NCBI RefSeq assembly: GCF_002999335.1
Contig: NW_020312646.1
Location: 151,121-215,120, forward strand
Direction of reading: 5' to 3'
Length of the DNA stretch: 64,000 bases
Source: Cyclospora cayetanensis
Lineage: Eukaryota > Apicomplexa > Conoidasida > Eucoccidiorida > Eimeriidae
How positions within the stretch are numbered: the first letter of the stretch is position 1; every line of letters begins with the position of its first letter. Below the pieces are notes generated by a model, which saw nothing but the letters and a program-made list of their open reading frames with translations, did no database searches and was not told the DNA's origin. This document shows positions 34,601-44,650 of this stretch, piece by piece. The position numbers were made by a program, and so were the translations under genes.

Positions 34601-36700
34601 GAACAGCTTTCCGCCATCCGAAAGAAACAGCGCATGTGTCTCCCCCACTGCCACCTCGACCACTCGCACGTCTTGGAGCGAACGGAGCACCACAGGCTGA
34701 CAGAGAGATTTACTGCTGCTGCTACTACTACTGCCAGGACGACCCCCTCCCCCTTGAGCGCCTCCCTCCCCATCAGGAGGCTCTCCAGAAGAGTCTTCCA
34801 GCAGACGGCGCCCCCATATGTAAATTACTGTCCGAGTGTCGCTGTAGGAAGGGTCGATCACTACGGGAAGACAGCAACCACACAGCAGTAGGCACCACAC
34901 CCTTCACCCGCTCTATCATGACGTTGCAGTTCTCCCCTTAGCCCTCCTTTCCCCTCCCTAGCCTCCTTTCTCCCGTCTATCCTCAAGCCCCTCTCCACCC
35001 CCCTTAAGGCACAGAAAATAACACGCCTCACAGGCATCTGTGGACACCAACGGCACGCAGTCATCCCCTAAAGGCTGCACATAAATCACAGCGCCACACA
35101 CATACACACACACACGTACACACACAACACAATACGGATCATCAGACACCCTACAATCGACCGCAAAGAGGCTCCCTAACATTCGCCCTAAGGTCTTCCC
35201 TTAAAAATTTGTGGCGCAACTGTCCTTCACCACCCCCAAAACGCCCCCTCGATCTGTCTGTCTGACTGTCTGTCTGTCTGTTTCTCTCTGTCTGTCTGTT
35301 TTTCTCTGTCTGTCTGTTTTTCTCTCTCTGTCTCTCTCTGTTCTCCCTCAAGCCTCAGCGTCTGTCTTGTACCGTGGCCTCCCCTTCCCCCCCCGCCCCC
35401 TCACGACATCGATATTGTTGCTGCTGGTGAAAAGTCGCTGCTGCTTGGCCTACTCCCTGATCTTCGGAGGAGCGTCGCGCGCAAGGAATGAGGCGCTTCA
35501 TTGGCAAAGGCGGCAGCCTCAGCCTACACCAAACCGCCTCTTACAAATCCATCGAGGCCTTTCTTCACTCTAAGGAACTGTCTTCCGAATCCTCAACTCC
35601 CCAGCCGTCAGATAAAACAGCTCGCGCTCCTTTCCTTCCCCGAGGCTGCCGTATTATTATTATCAAACCTCGACTGCTGCAGATCCTCCTGCCCTGTGGA
35701 TTCATGCCTCTAGAGCCCTCGCCTCGGGGACTGTGCGCCGCATGCGCGACGGCCTTCGGTAGGAGAAGTGTGAGTGTTTTCTTGGCAGTCTCGGCGGGAG
35801 GGAGCGGCATATACAACTGAAAGGCACTCAGGGGGGGCACGGGAAGTCGTGAGCTGCAATGGATGGCTTCAGGGGAAGAATACGCTGGAAGCGGTAATGA
35901 ATGCAGCCGTTGGCGCCGCCTCCAGATAGCCAGCAGTAGTGCATGCCCCCACTGTCGCTGCTCCCGTGCACAGAGGGCCCCTCGCAAGTGGAGGCGCAGC
36001 TGCCGACAACCGAAGGGGGCTGCGCATCGAGTTGCCTACGAGCCTTGTGCCGCTTTTTAGTACGGGCGCTCAAGAAAAGGAATTCTGGAACCTCCACGAA
36101 GCACCCTGTCTCTCCTCAGGCGTGAACCCTAATAGCTGCGGAGGGAGAGCGCGGCATACACACAGTAGGCGCAGACGCAAGGGGGCAGCATGGGCATAAG
36201 CGCGTCCGCTTCTCTCGGCGACCTCCTGGGCATGCAAACCGCCTTAAATGCGCAAATTGCACTTCTTTTTTTCTATATATAGATGCGTTTGAATTAGGCG
36301 CAGGCTATAAGCAGGCTGCACGGAGGTCTCCCTACGTCGAGGTAGATCTCTCTCTCTCTCTATGCGCAGCATGCCTGCCCGGTAAGGGCTGCTGCCCTTA
36401 AGCCCCTCTTCGGGGTGCGGCAACGGCTGCAGCCTGAGAGCTGGTCTGCTGCGATCAGCATCCTTCTTTCCTGCGTTGAAATCTGGAATAACTGCCTCTG
36501 CAGATGAACTAGAAGCACTCAAGAAGGGGCCAGTCAGTTACCCGCTGCGCTGCCGTGTTGGCTTCCCCTGCTCGTGTGGGGCTGCCCGCGCGTTCCTCCC
36601 TCGCTTTTTGCAACATTGCAGCTGCTGCAACACTTAAAAGCTGCGTAAAGGACTTCCATTCCTCGAGAAAAACTCCCCCAGCGTGCCTGTAGGACGCCAT
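31674..36700 (-). CDS. RCC1-repeat (beta-propeller) protein, multi-exon; 5' part tentative
   Basis: Exons whose frames and splice sites agree: 34457-34841, 33844-33997, 33562-33609, 33094-33284, 32765-32840, 32179-32315 and 31674-32015 (stop); further exons near 33365-33460 and 32450-32602. They spell successive RCC1 blades: VVEVAVGETHALFLSDGGKL then AYGEGAYGQLGRG; VVQIAAGDFHSLALSDD; LLVWGHA; EVLAWGDGTYGELG; IVSISAGARHALLIAQDLRL then WAFGDNLAGQCG; VAKVACGHRHSGCIT; HQLYLWGHSSSHK; VTQLALGSDFTVVVTGDG. That is about seven blades of a propeller. RCC1 itself is the chromatin-bound Ran exchange factor, but many family members have other roles, so exact function is open. Candidate 5' exons: 35.6-35.8 kb, about 36.0 kb and 36542-36700 (ATG 36698-36700, donor GTAACT). 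They would put the start 184 bp from the NHP2 start, back to back. Confidence 0.75.
34842..36541 (-). other. Region with tentative 5' exons of the RCC1-like gene
   Basis: Minus-strand frames at about 35630-35818 (after acceptor GTGCCTTTCAG) and 35870-36100 look coding but have no repeat motif, and their joins were not solved. A TCTG/TCTC repeat occupies about 35255-35345 and a short CA run lies near 35095-35125. Confidence 0.35.
35255..35345. repeat. TCTG/TCTC simple repeat
   Basis: About 90 bp of TCTG units, turning into TCTC, in a presumed intron of the RCC1-like gene. Confidence 0.75.
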
Positions 36701-36884
36701 ACAGCGAGAGCGGGGCACACGAGCGTCGCCGCAGCCACGGCGCAACCCCGTAGAAGGGGCCTCATTCGCATCGGAGTCTTGGGGAGTGCTTCTCCCTGCT
36801 GCATGCTGCTTGAGAATTAAAGGCCTCCACACGGAGAAGGCAACTTTCCCCGTCAGCAGATCAGCCCAGCCTGCGTCGAGGAAA
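36701..36884. promoter_or_regulatory. Putative shared promoter between RCC1-like and NHP2 genes
   Basis: 184 bp separate the minus-strand ATG at 36700 from the NHP2 ATG at 36885. If the tentative first exon of the RCC1-like gene is right, this is a divergent promoter containing both 5' leaders. No specific element was recognised. Confidence 0.3.
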
Positions 36885-37406
36885 ATGTCGGAGGCTCAGC
36901 CCGCCGCCCCTGTGCCCTTTGTTTCACCAGTAGCAGAACCTTTGCTGGACGGGAAGGCGCTTCGTCGTTCCCTGAAGTTGATACAAGCAGTGTCTGTGGT
37001 GGAGAGGGGATGCCGCTCCAAAAGCAAGGAGGGATCTCGTCCTCGCAAGGCCGTTCGCCTCCTTCGCCGAGGCGTCCACGAAGTGACCAAGAGCCTTAAA
37101 AAGGGGGAGACTGGCATCGTCTTCTTTGCTTCCGACGTGTATCCTATCGAGATCCTCGCCCACATTCCCATTCTTTGCGAGGAGAAGGGCGTGCCGTATG
37201 CATATATTTGCCCCAAGAAGGCTCTAGGCCACGCCTTCCGCTCAAAGAGGCCAGCCAGCGTCATTATGTTGGCTCCGCCACCCTCCACAAGCAAGAAGGG
37301 GCTGGTGAACGAAGAGGGAGAGTCTAGGGATGAGGAAATCGAGGATCTTCAAGGAGCGTTCGAGAAGGTCGAGAGGACCATCCGGAAGAACCACCCTTAT
37401 CTCTAA
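36885..37406 (+). CDS. NHP2: H/ACA snoRNP protein NHP2 (L7Ae family)
   Basis: Single-exon gene, ATG 36885-36887, TAA at 37404-37406, 173 residues. The centre is an L7Ae/L30e/S12e/Gadd45 RNA-binding fold: LLRRGVHEVTKSLKKGETGI, then VFFASDVYPIEILAHIPILC, YAYICPKKALGHAF and the closing KRPASVIML. This matches NHP2 (RRGVKEV, PIEV..HLP..CE, LG.A..SKRP) better than L7Ae/SNU13, whose equivalent helix differs. NHP2 binds the kink-turn of H/ACA guide RNAs with dyskerin, NOP10 and GAR1 for rRNA pseudouridylation in the nucleolus. The N-terminus is Ala/Pro/Val-rich; the C-terminus has an acidic coil (RDEEIEDLQGAFEKVERTIR). I started at this ATG because the frame upstream is not conserved. Confidence 0.92.
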   Translation: MSEAQPAAPVPFVSPVAEPLLDGKALRRSLKLIQAVSVVERGCRSKSKEGSRPRKAVRLLRRGVHEVTKSLKKGETGIVFFASDVYPIEILAHIPILCEEKGVPYAYICPKKALGHAFRSKRPASVIMLAPPPSTSKKGLVNEEGESRDEEIEDLQGAFEKVERTIRKNHPYL

Positions 37407-38845
37407 AGGGGGGGAGGAGGGCGAGAACAACCTCGAGAAGCAAAGATATCTCCTGTATCAAGCCTTTGGGCTAAAGCACAGGAGGGGTTTCCCAGTGTAG
37501 GAGGTCTTTCTTAGAAAAGAGACCTGGTGGATGGGTGGACCATGGTGTTTAATACGGCACTCCTCTAGCAAAAGTTAAAGGGAGCCGCTTTGGCTGGAAA
37601 GTATGTATTGTTATCAGTTAGGATCCTCTCGCCTGACGGAGCCTGAGGCGGAGGCTTCGCATGCATCGGGCCTGCATGCGGACGGAAGGGCCTCTGGAGG
37701 GTTTGTCAAGAAACCGAAATATCGGGCGGGCGAACTCGCGCCTTTGGGGCTTGTGCTTGAGTGTGCAGCACGCCGCCTGACCCCAAGTTGAGCAGAGAGC
37801 AGTAGCGATACACATCAGCTAGTGTCAGAATAGACGTACTGTGAAGTATAGAGGGGCTGGGTGTGCGGAAGCGTGTAGCACTCTCGCCAGTTGTCGTGCG
37901 GGCAAGAGGAACTGCGGGGGAGAAAAGCTTGAAGCCTGGCAGTGCAGAAGAGTGAGGCGAGGATGGAATAGGAGGGGTAGCCAGCGGGTTGTACCGGTAG
38001 TGGTCGTCGCCATAGTGTAATACCCTGCTATACATAGTGATGTTACTGTCAATTCGTAGAAAGCGGCCGTCCTGTATACTCAGGATGTGCGCCAGTCTCA
38101 CATAGGGGCAACAGCCGTCACATTGGCGGGAAGAATCTCAGTGGCAGCCTTTAAAGCTTCGGGGGTGGGGGATGCGGGGGAGGGCGTTTGAGGTCGCGGA
38201 TGCTCAGGCACAGCGCCATAATTCTCACGGCTTTCGTGGGTGTGCAGCGGAGAACTCCACAGGCGAAAGCTTCACACAAAGTCGTGCCTGGTGCTGACGG
38301 GGAGGCTCGTGTGTACAGACTTCAGTTCTCAACGACCCTCAGGGCACCAAGTGCCCTTTTAGTATGCTGGACGCCGCGAGCCGAACGGGGGGCCCCTCCT
38401 ATATATATATGTATATATATATATATATATGTATATATTGGGTGCCTCAGCGTACGGGAGGCGTCGGCGTCCAGACCCCTTACTAGACGACTCGTTCCAC
38501 CCGTGGAAGGAAAACGTTTTTAAGTGAAGAATTTCGGAGGCGATTTATAGCTGCCTGTGAGGAGTTGTTTGGCTTCTGAGCGCTGAATGTCTTTTCCCTT
38601 TGCGCCTTCTTGCAACTGCCGCTCGGCTGCTTGGGGGGTGGCGAGAGAGTACACGAGGACGCCAAACATTGCCTGCGCGCGCAGAAAAATACCGAGAAAC
38701 GTGAGGATATGCGCAGCGTTGCAGAGGCGCCATCATCCATTCTAAGGAGAAAGGGACCGCAGAGGGAGAGTAGTCGTGGACTCAAGGTGGCAGATACGTC
38801 CATTCAGCGGGTCGCGTGTTGGCAGGGAGGGAGGAGGAAAGGATC
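37407..38845. other. Mostly non-coding; possible minus-strand exons
   Basis: A minus frame at 37706-38101 (131 codons, no ATG at its start) is protein-like (HILSIQDGRFLRID, ADVYRYCSLLN). It could be a 3' exon of the transporter to its right if that gene continues past 38846, or a separate gene. An AT microsatellite (TATA/TGTATA) lies at about 38398-38440. Nothing else can be supported. Confidence 0.35.
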
Positions 38846-41800
38846 TCAAGTCTGGGTGTTTGCGGGGGGCACGCGACTGAGTGGCGCAAAACGTCTAGGG
38901 AGACGGGGGAGAAGACGCACAACAGAAGCGGCCGCTGCCTTCATGGGGGAGAGGCACTGAGATGCTTGCGTCTGGCAGAACAAGATATGCGTCAGAACCG
39001 TCACCACGGCCATTCGTACAGCCTGCGCAAGCAGCAGCAGAGCCTCGCACACGCTAAGCAGGAGCTGCAGTCAAAACAGATCCATTTCCCAAACAGCAGT
39101 AAGCGAGTGCCAGCAGGTCGCCACTTGCAGGTAGCAAAAACAATAGGGGTGCCACTGGGAGGGGCCTCGAGGGTGAGTGCACAGCCCACGAATTCGGCAG
39201 AGAGTCGCCGTTTAAAAAAGTGGCCTGCCTACCTTCAAGATGCCGGTAGAGAGAGCCCCCATGTGCTTCAAAATAACCCACAGAACACCCGAACGGAGCA
39301 GCGAACAGATCGTCAATCCAACAAAGCAGAGAGCAACCACCTGCAGGCATGCCCGTACATTCAGACACCCCACGCGAGACGGGGTCTTCGGTTCCCCTGG
39401 CTTCCTTTTCTCAAATTTGTATTCGTTTGCCTAGATCCGCCTGTGCCGGGCAGGCGGGAGGTTGCACCAACGCACCAACGGGGGAAGGCACATGCGAGAC
39501 AGCAACAAACACATGGGGTGCACAGCCGCCCCCCCCAGTCCGCTTTACGGGGGAGAAGAAACTTGACAAGCCCCTCCACCTTCCCCCTCTCTCCCGGTAC
39601 AAAAGCAGTACCGGAAGCAACAGAGTAACAAGAAAGCACAGGGGCCAGGCGACTGTAAAGACGGTGCCCTCAACCCCGTGGTACGCATGCCTCCGTTACG
39701 GGAGGGCACACACGTCTCTTCCTCAAAGAAAAGACATTCCCTCTGAAAGCCTTTCTGCACGCTACTCCCCCCGACTCTTCCTTTCCCACAGCGCTGCAGC
39801 GACAGATGGGAAAAGGCCTGTGAAGAGCGTCAGCTCCGAAAGCAGGTGCACGAGCGAATGTCTTGCATAGATGGGGAGACCCCCAAACACAAGAGCAATG
39901 GCTTTCAAAGAAGTCAAGAAGCGCACCGCAAGAGATCCCCCCTGCTGTTGTCGGGGCAGCGTCACGAGCGCCTCCCAACGAGGAACTGTCCAGAAGACTG
40001 TCCATAGAAGAAGACCAAGCGTATTGATGACCCTGTGCAGAGAAAGAAGAAGGCAAATAGGCAGCACATGGCGAGACGCGTATATGGCCTAAAGTTACGA
40101 AACTGAGCGCAGTTCGGAGGGACAGAGAGATTGAGGTAGCTTCGAGAAAGATATTTACGCAGATATATATACATATATATCTTAAGCGACGCCCTTTACT
40201 GAAGCCCTCAGCAAGACTTTATTGGGGCAAGCTTGACTGCATTCCGCAGCCCTCCCCCCAAAGCCATTCCCTCTCTTTGACAGGCTCTTAAGGTGCAGTT
40301 TGCAGCCTCCTCTCAACCGACGGACTATATACGAAGGGTAGCCCGTCTGCCACAGGCCTTTTTAGGGCGGGCAGACATTCTCTCTCAGCAGAGATTCTCT
40401 CTCAGCAGAGATTCTCTCTCAGCAGAGATTCTCTCGTAGGCAGCTCTTCCACCCTCCCCTCTCCCTCCTTACCCGCACATGAACACCAGCTGAGGACCTT
40501 CGATCTCCGCCTTTGTGTCCGTCATGTACTTCTCATTCAGAACAAAGGCCAGACCGTGCTGCACAGGCGCAAAAGAGAGACACATGTGGCATGACAGAAG
40601 CGCGTGTCGGGTGCAGCGAGAGAAAAGCGCGGTCGCTACACTCTGGGCGTTCAAGCGCGAATCGGCACGGCGAGCGTTTTGATTTAAAGCTGCAAAAGCA
40701 AGTAGGAGGGCCTCCTGCCCGGCTAAAAGGCATGGGGCAGCAGCCAGCAGACACACGCCGACTGCCTTCCTGCCAGGCTAAAAGGCATGCAGCCCAACCC
40801 CAGAGGCAAGGAAGAGAACACCACGCACTGCCAGACAGCAGAGACTGGCGAAAGCATCCGCAAGGAGACCTCCCTCGGAGAGCAACTATGGTAAAGACAG
40901 GGCGAAGCAGCGGCAGTGGCAGTAGTAGTAGTAGCAGTAGTAGAAGTAATATGAAGAGACCACGAGACGCTAAAAGCAAGGAAACGACTCTGCCTTCCTG
41001 CAGCGAATAGAGGGGGATACGCTGCATGCCGTGTCTCGGTGCTGCCAGCCTAAAGGAGGCCTTACGAGGATCTGCGCCGCAGTGACAAGGGCCATACCCA
41101 GTATTTCAGAGGCTCCATGTGCCCCCACTTCCCAAGAGCCGCTCGAGATCTGAGCAACGCGAAGCGAAAAACCTGCAGTGATGGTTGCAAGGCCAAACCA
41201 CTGCAGCGCGCTGAGCTGCCTGCCTAGCAGGCACACCGACAACAAGGCGATCCACACGACAGAGAAGCTGGAAGCGACCAAGTAGAGAGCACTGCCTGCA
41301 TAGACGAGGCCAGCTGCATCGCATCACGAAGGAGTCGAGCCGCACGGACGGTGCGCCATGCAAGGGTGGTGTTGGCGAGGCAGGATAAAGCCCCAAGGCA
41401 AGGTAAGGGCGTGCATGCATGCGAGGCACAAACAAGCTAGTCCTTGGAAGCAGCTTTCCGAATAATTTCAAAGAAACGCAACTTAGAATGCCGAGGAGAA
41501 GGGGCAACCAGCGCAGACACACACAGACACACACAGACACACACAGACACACACAGACACACACACACACAGACACACACAGACACATACATCCACACAT
41601 ACACGCACACCAGGACGGAGGCATGCGGAAGAGGAGTAGCAATAACATTCACCAACCTCAGAAATCGTTCGTAAGCCAAAGTCGTAAGACAGGAAGCGTC
41701 ACTGTTCATGGATACACTACAGATCGAGGTTCTAATCGTGCGTGCAGCCAGGCCAGGCACTACGCCTGCCACAGGAAGAAAACCAAGGGCTGTGCAAGGA

Positions 41801-42333
41801 TTGGGAAGGGAGATCTCGCACGTCCTCTCGTGCAAGTAGAAGCTCACCCTTCTCTAGGGCTTGATGCGCTAAGTCGACGAGGCAGATATACGACGCACGG
41901 AGCCAATGGGAAATCCCCAGCCGTCTCTTGTCGCCGCACGTAAATATCCCCACGAGGGCCATGGAACCAAAGATGGGCAGCACAAAGAGGCAGCAGCTCG
42001 GCTGGGAAAACGCACACACACACACACACACACATGCATGCATGCGGCGAAGCACAGAGCAGCCCATCGAGACAGGAGGCACGCCCTCCAAAGAACGCCT
42101 GCTGCAGCCAGAGCGGCGTAAAGACATGGCCTACGCGCTTGCGTTCATGAGGAACCGCGCCAAAAAAAGGCATAGCGTGTGGCAGGGGCAGTGCGTGGAT
42201 TCAAGTTAAGCGTTTTCAAGGCCCCTACGTGTGGCGAGCCGTGCGACTTTGCGAGATCTACGAGAAGGGGCTGGGCGGAGTTGACTGCAACCACCACTAA
42301 GGCCCTCCAGCCTAGGCCTAGGGAGGAAGGCAT
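38846..42333 (-). CDS. SLC35F6-like drug/metabolite-transporter superfamily membrane protein
   Basis: Exons: 42229-42333 (ATG), about 42045-42110, 41848-about 41998, 41066-41313, 40473-40558, about 39800-40032, 39233-39340 and about 38846-39022. Phases agree across most joins (GTAGGG, GTGAGC, GTAAGG, GTAAGG and GTAGGC donors). The translation is a chain of hydrophobic helices: ALVVVAVNSAQPLLVDLAKS; LFVLPIFGSMALVGIFTC; GLVYAGSALYLVASSFSVVW then LLGRQLSALQWFGLATITAG; EILGMALVTAAQIL; HGLAFVLNEKYM; VINTLGLLLWTVFWTVP; VVALCFVGLTICSLL then KHMGALSTGILK; AVRMAVVTVLTHILF. Order and motifs (the GLATI.AG loop after LGR.L...QW, the NEKYM charged turn, the STGILKAVR re-entry) fit SLC35F6-type transporters of endosomal or lysosomal membranes. 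Substrate is unknown. The stop at 38846 is tentative. Confidence 0.78.
40377..40435. repeat. 17-bp tandem repeat, about 3.5 copies
   Basis: ATTCTCTCTCAGCAGAG repeated head to tail, in a presumed intron of the transporter gene (between exons ending at 40473 and starting at 40032). Confidence 0.8.
41505..41610. repeat. ACAC/ACAG microsatellite in transporter intron
   Basis: CACACAGA units covering about 100 bp inside the intron 41314-41847. A second pure CA run followed by CATG repeats lies at 42011-42045 in the preceding intron. Confidence 0.8.
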
Positions 42334-42841
42334 TGGAAGTGCATCCAGCGGTGTTACAGAGGAGCCTTATATGTGCGGCGACAAAGCGCGAGAAGAGGTC
42401 GATGGAGAAGACTCCCTGCACGTGCTCGTGGGTGTGTGCCAGTCAGGGGAAGCTTCAAGAACAGAAACCGTCTGCTGGTCTGAGAGCACCCGTCTATTAC
42501 ATATATCTCTCTCTGCTTCTCTTCCTTTCTCTCTCTCTCTTCTTCTCCGGCGGCCTTCTTTTCCTTGGACGCTTTTTTGCCGCGGTGTAGCGTTCCTTTG
42601 TTTCAGCGTCTCGAAGGGACCTTCCCGGGGGATCTTTGCGTGCGTATGTGTATATATATGTACATATAATGTGTATATGCTCGGAGGAAGAGGAGGAGGC
42701 CAAAAGACTGCTTGCGTGGTTGTGGCGATCGCCACGACACCCAGCGGGCTGGACGTTTTACGGGGCCTCACCTCGAAGCACTGCCACGGCTATTGATAGA
42801 GCTGAATGACGAGCAGCAGAGCTTCGTATGAAGAGGAGCGA
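42334..42841. other. No gene seen; CT-rich and AT microsatellite
   Basis: Upstream region of the transporter gene. It contains a CT-rich block at about 42510-42545 and a short TATATGTA run near 42650-42675. No convincing exon. Confidence 0.4.
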
Positions 42842-42850
42842 GAAGAAGCA

Positions 42851-43950
42851 ATGCTTGGCAGCTGTGTTACACCGTCAGACGGCACTGCCGCCGACTCGAG
42901 AGGCAGCGGAGAAGGGATAGGGGGGGGGCGGGGGCCCCTCTGCCCCCCGATGAGGGCAGCCGTTCTGCTTGAAACTCAAGCCAAGCAAAGCCTAGAAGAG
43001 CCGCGAAAAAACTCCTTCGGACCCTTTTTAATGGATTTTGAAGAGACACTTTCTTGCTCGAGCCGCTTAAAGACGAGACTCATCGGATTTTTAGGAGGAG
43101 GAAGGCCCTTGTGGGGCCTCTAGGAGATAGAGGAGCACACGACCCCCGGCGGGGACGGCAAGCCAAGGAGGCTGCTTGCGCAGAGGACCTTCTCGCCTCC
43201 TCTCTCTCTCTCTCCAAGCAAATTAAATTTTCAAAGAGACGCTCTTCCCGTGATTTGCAGCCTTCGCGGGGGCCCCAGTCACCGCTTCGCCCTCCTGCTG
43301 GCTCCGTGCGATACACCCAGCGGAGCAGAGGGGCCCTCCCGGCGTGGGCGCAGCATTAGCGCCCCTCTGTTTCGCGCCTTTAGGGGCCTCAAAAGAAGGT
43401 AGCCACGCGCATTTCGAGTTCAGTGCATGCGAAAAAGCCCCTCAGGCTGTTCCCAGCGGCTGCCTGGGGTGTATCACAGCCACCAGCGGAGGCACCATGC
43501 CGCGAGGGGGGCACAGGGGAGGCATTTACCCCATTTCTGGCCTCAATTGGGGGCCTGGTCAGCGCTATCTCAAACGCGGACTCTATCGGCATCAGCGGAA
43601 AGACATCTTCGTCCCCCGGTGAGCACCCTCGCTTTCTTCGACCCCGGCTCCATCAGCCAGCAGGCACCAGGGGGGAATAAAGGCATTGCACGCGGAACGA
43701 ACGCTGAGGCTTCCTTCCTTCGAGCCGCGTGTAGAGAAGGGAGGGCCTTCACTGTGGTAGAAGCGGCTGCTTTCGATGAGCTCGAGGGCTCACCGAAGCC
43801 GGGGGGGAGCTGCACGCAGACGCCTCTCGGCGCTGCTGAGCTGCTCATGAAGAGAAGTCTTTCTCGATCTGCCCCCTTTCCTTCGCAACTTGCGCTTCTG
43901 CTCCGCACAGATGGGGATGGAGGAGGGAGAACTTCAACCCCTCACCGCTC
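42851..43950 (+). CDS. Possible exons of an unidentified plus-strand gene (part 1)
   Basis: Three open stretches read as protein: 42851-43123 (ATG-started, ends at a stop in frame unless spliced), about 43460-43620 (EAFTPFLASIGGLVSAISNA, followed by a good donor CCCGGTGAGC at 43618) and about 43690-43950 (FLRAACREGRAFTVVEAAAF). The joins were not solved. There is no recognisable domain and triplet repeats are few. It may be one gene with the segments at 44.65-46.9 kb. Confidence 0.28.
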
Positions 43951-44339
43951 CCGGACGGCAACACGAAAAAGTGGGAACCAGAAAGCTCAAAGGCCTGGCC
44001 TTTGCTCGGTACTACGCATGCGTTGATAGATATACACACATATATATACATATATATCCACACCTATCTCTGTTGCAGTTTCCTCGCCTTCTCCGGCCGC
44101 AACTGCATGCTCCACCAACGCTGTCTCTCTCTCTCTCTGTGTCTACCTCTTTTCTCGTCCATCGCCCCTTCTCTCCGCATTGCGCATCTCGTGATTCTCC
44201 CCCCCTTCGTCCCCAGCAATCTATTCCCACACACGCTGCCACCACCATCACCACCATCTTCCCACATGCTCACACACATACACATCGACGGCCAAGCTAG
44301 ATGCACAGCGGCGAAACTCCCTTCACTCTCTGCGACGCT

Positions 44340-44540
44340 ACCTTGCTACCTACCTACTTACTTCCCTTGCTACCTACCCACCTATCTACTTATGTACTTC
44401 CCTTGCTACCTACCTACCTACTTGCTTCCCTTGCTACCTACCTACCTATCTACTTATGTACTTCCCTTGCTACCTATCTACTTACTTACTTCCCTTGCTA
44501 CCTGCCTACCTACCTACCTACCTTGCCACCTAGCTACCTT
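44340..44540. repeat. CTAC/CTTCCCTTG degenerate tandem repeat
   Basis: About 200 bp built from CTACC tetramer runs interspersed with CTTCCCTTG, giving a higher-order pattern of about 35-65 bp. Lies between candidate exons of the unidentified plus-strand gene. Confidence 0.75.
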
Positions 44541-44650
44541 CCTCCCCCGCCAAGCCGCTAGCAAAAGTGTATTTGGAGAGCTAGCTGCAGGGTGCATGCC
44601 CCCTTCGTGGCATCCCGTGAGGGTTTGCGTTCATCGTGCATGGGGACCCC

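Noticed and set aside
38398..38440. TATA-box promoter
   Set aside because: It is an AT microsatellite; similar TATA runs occur inside introns throughout the window.
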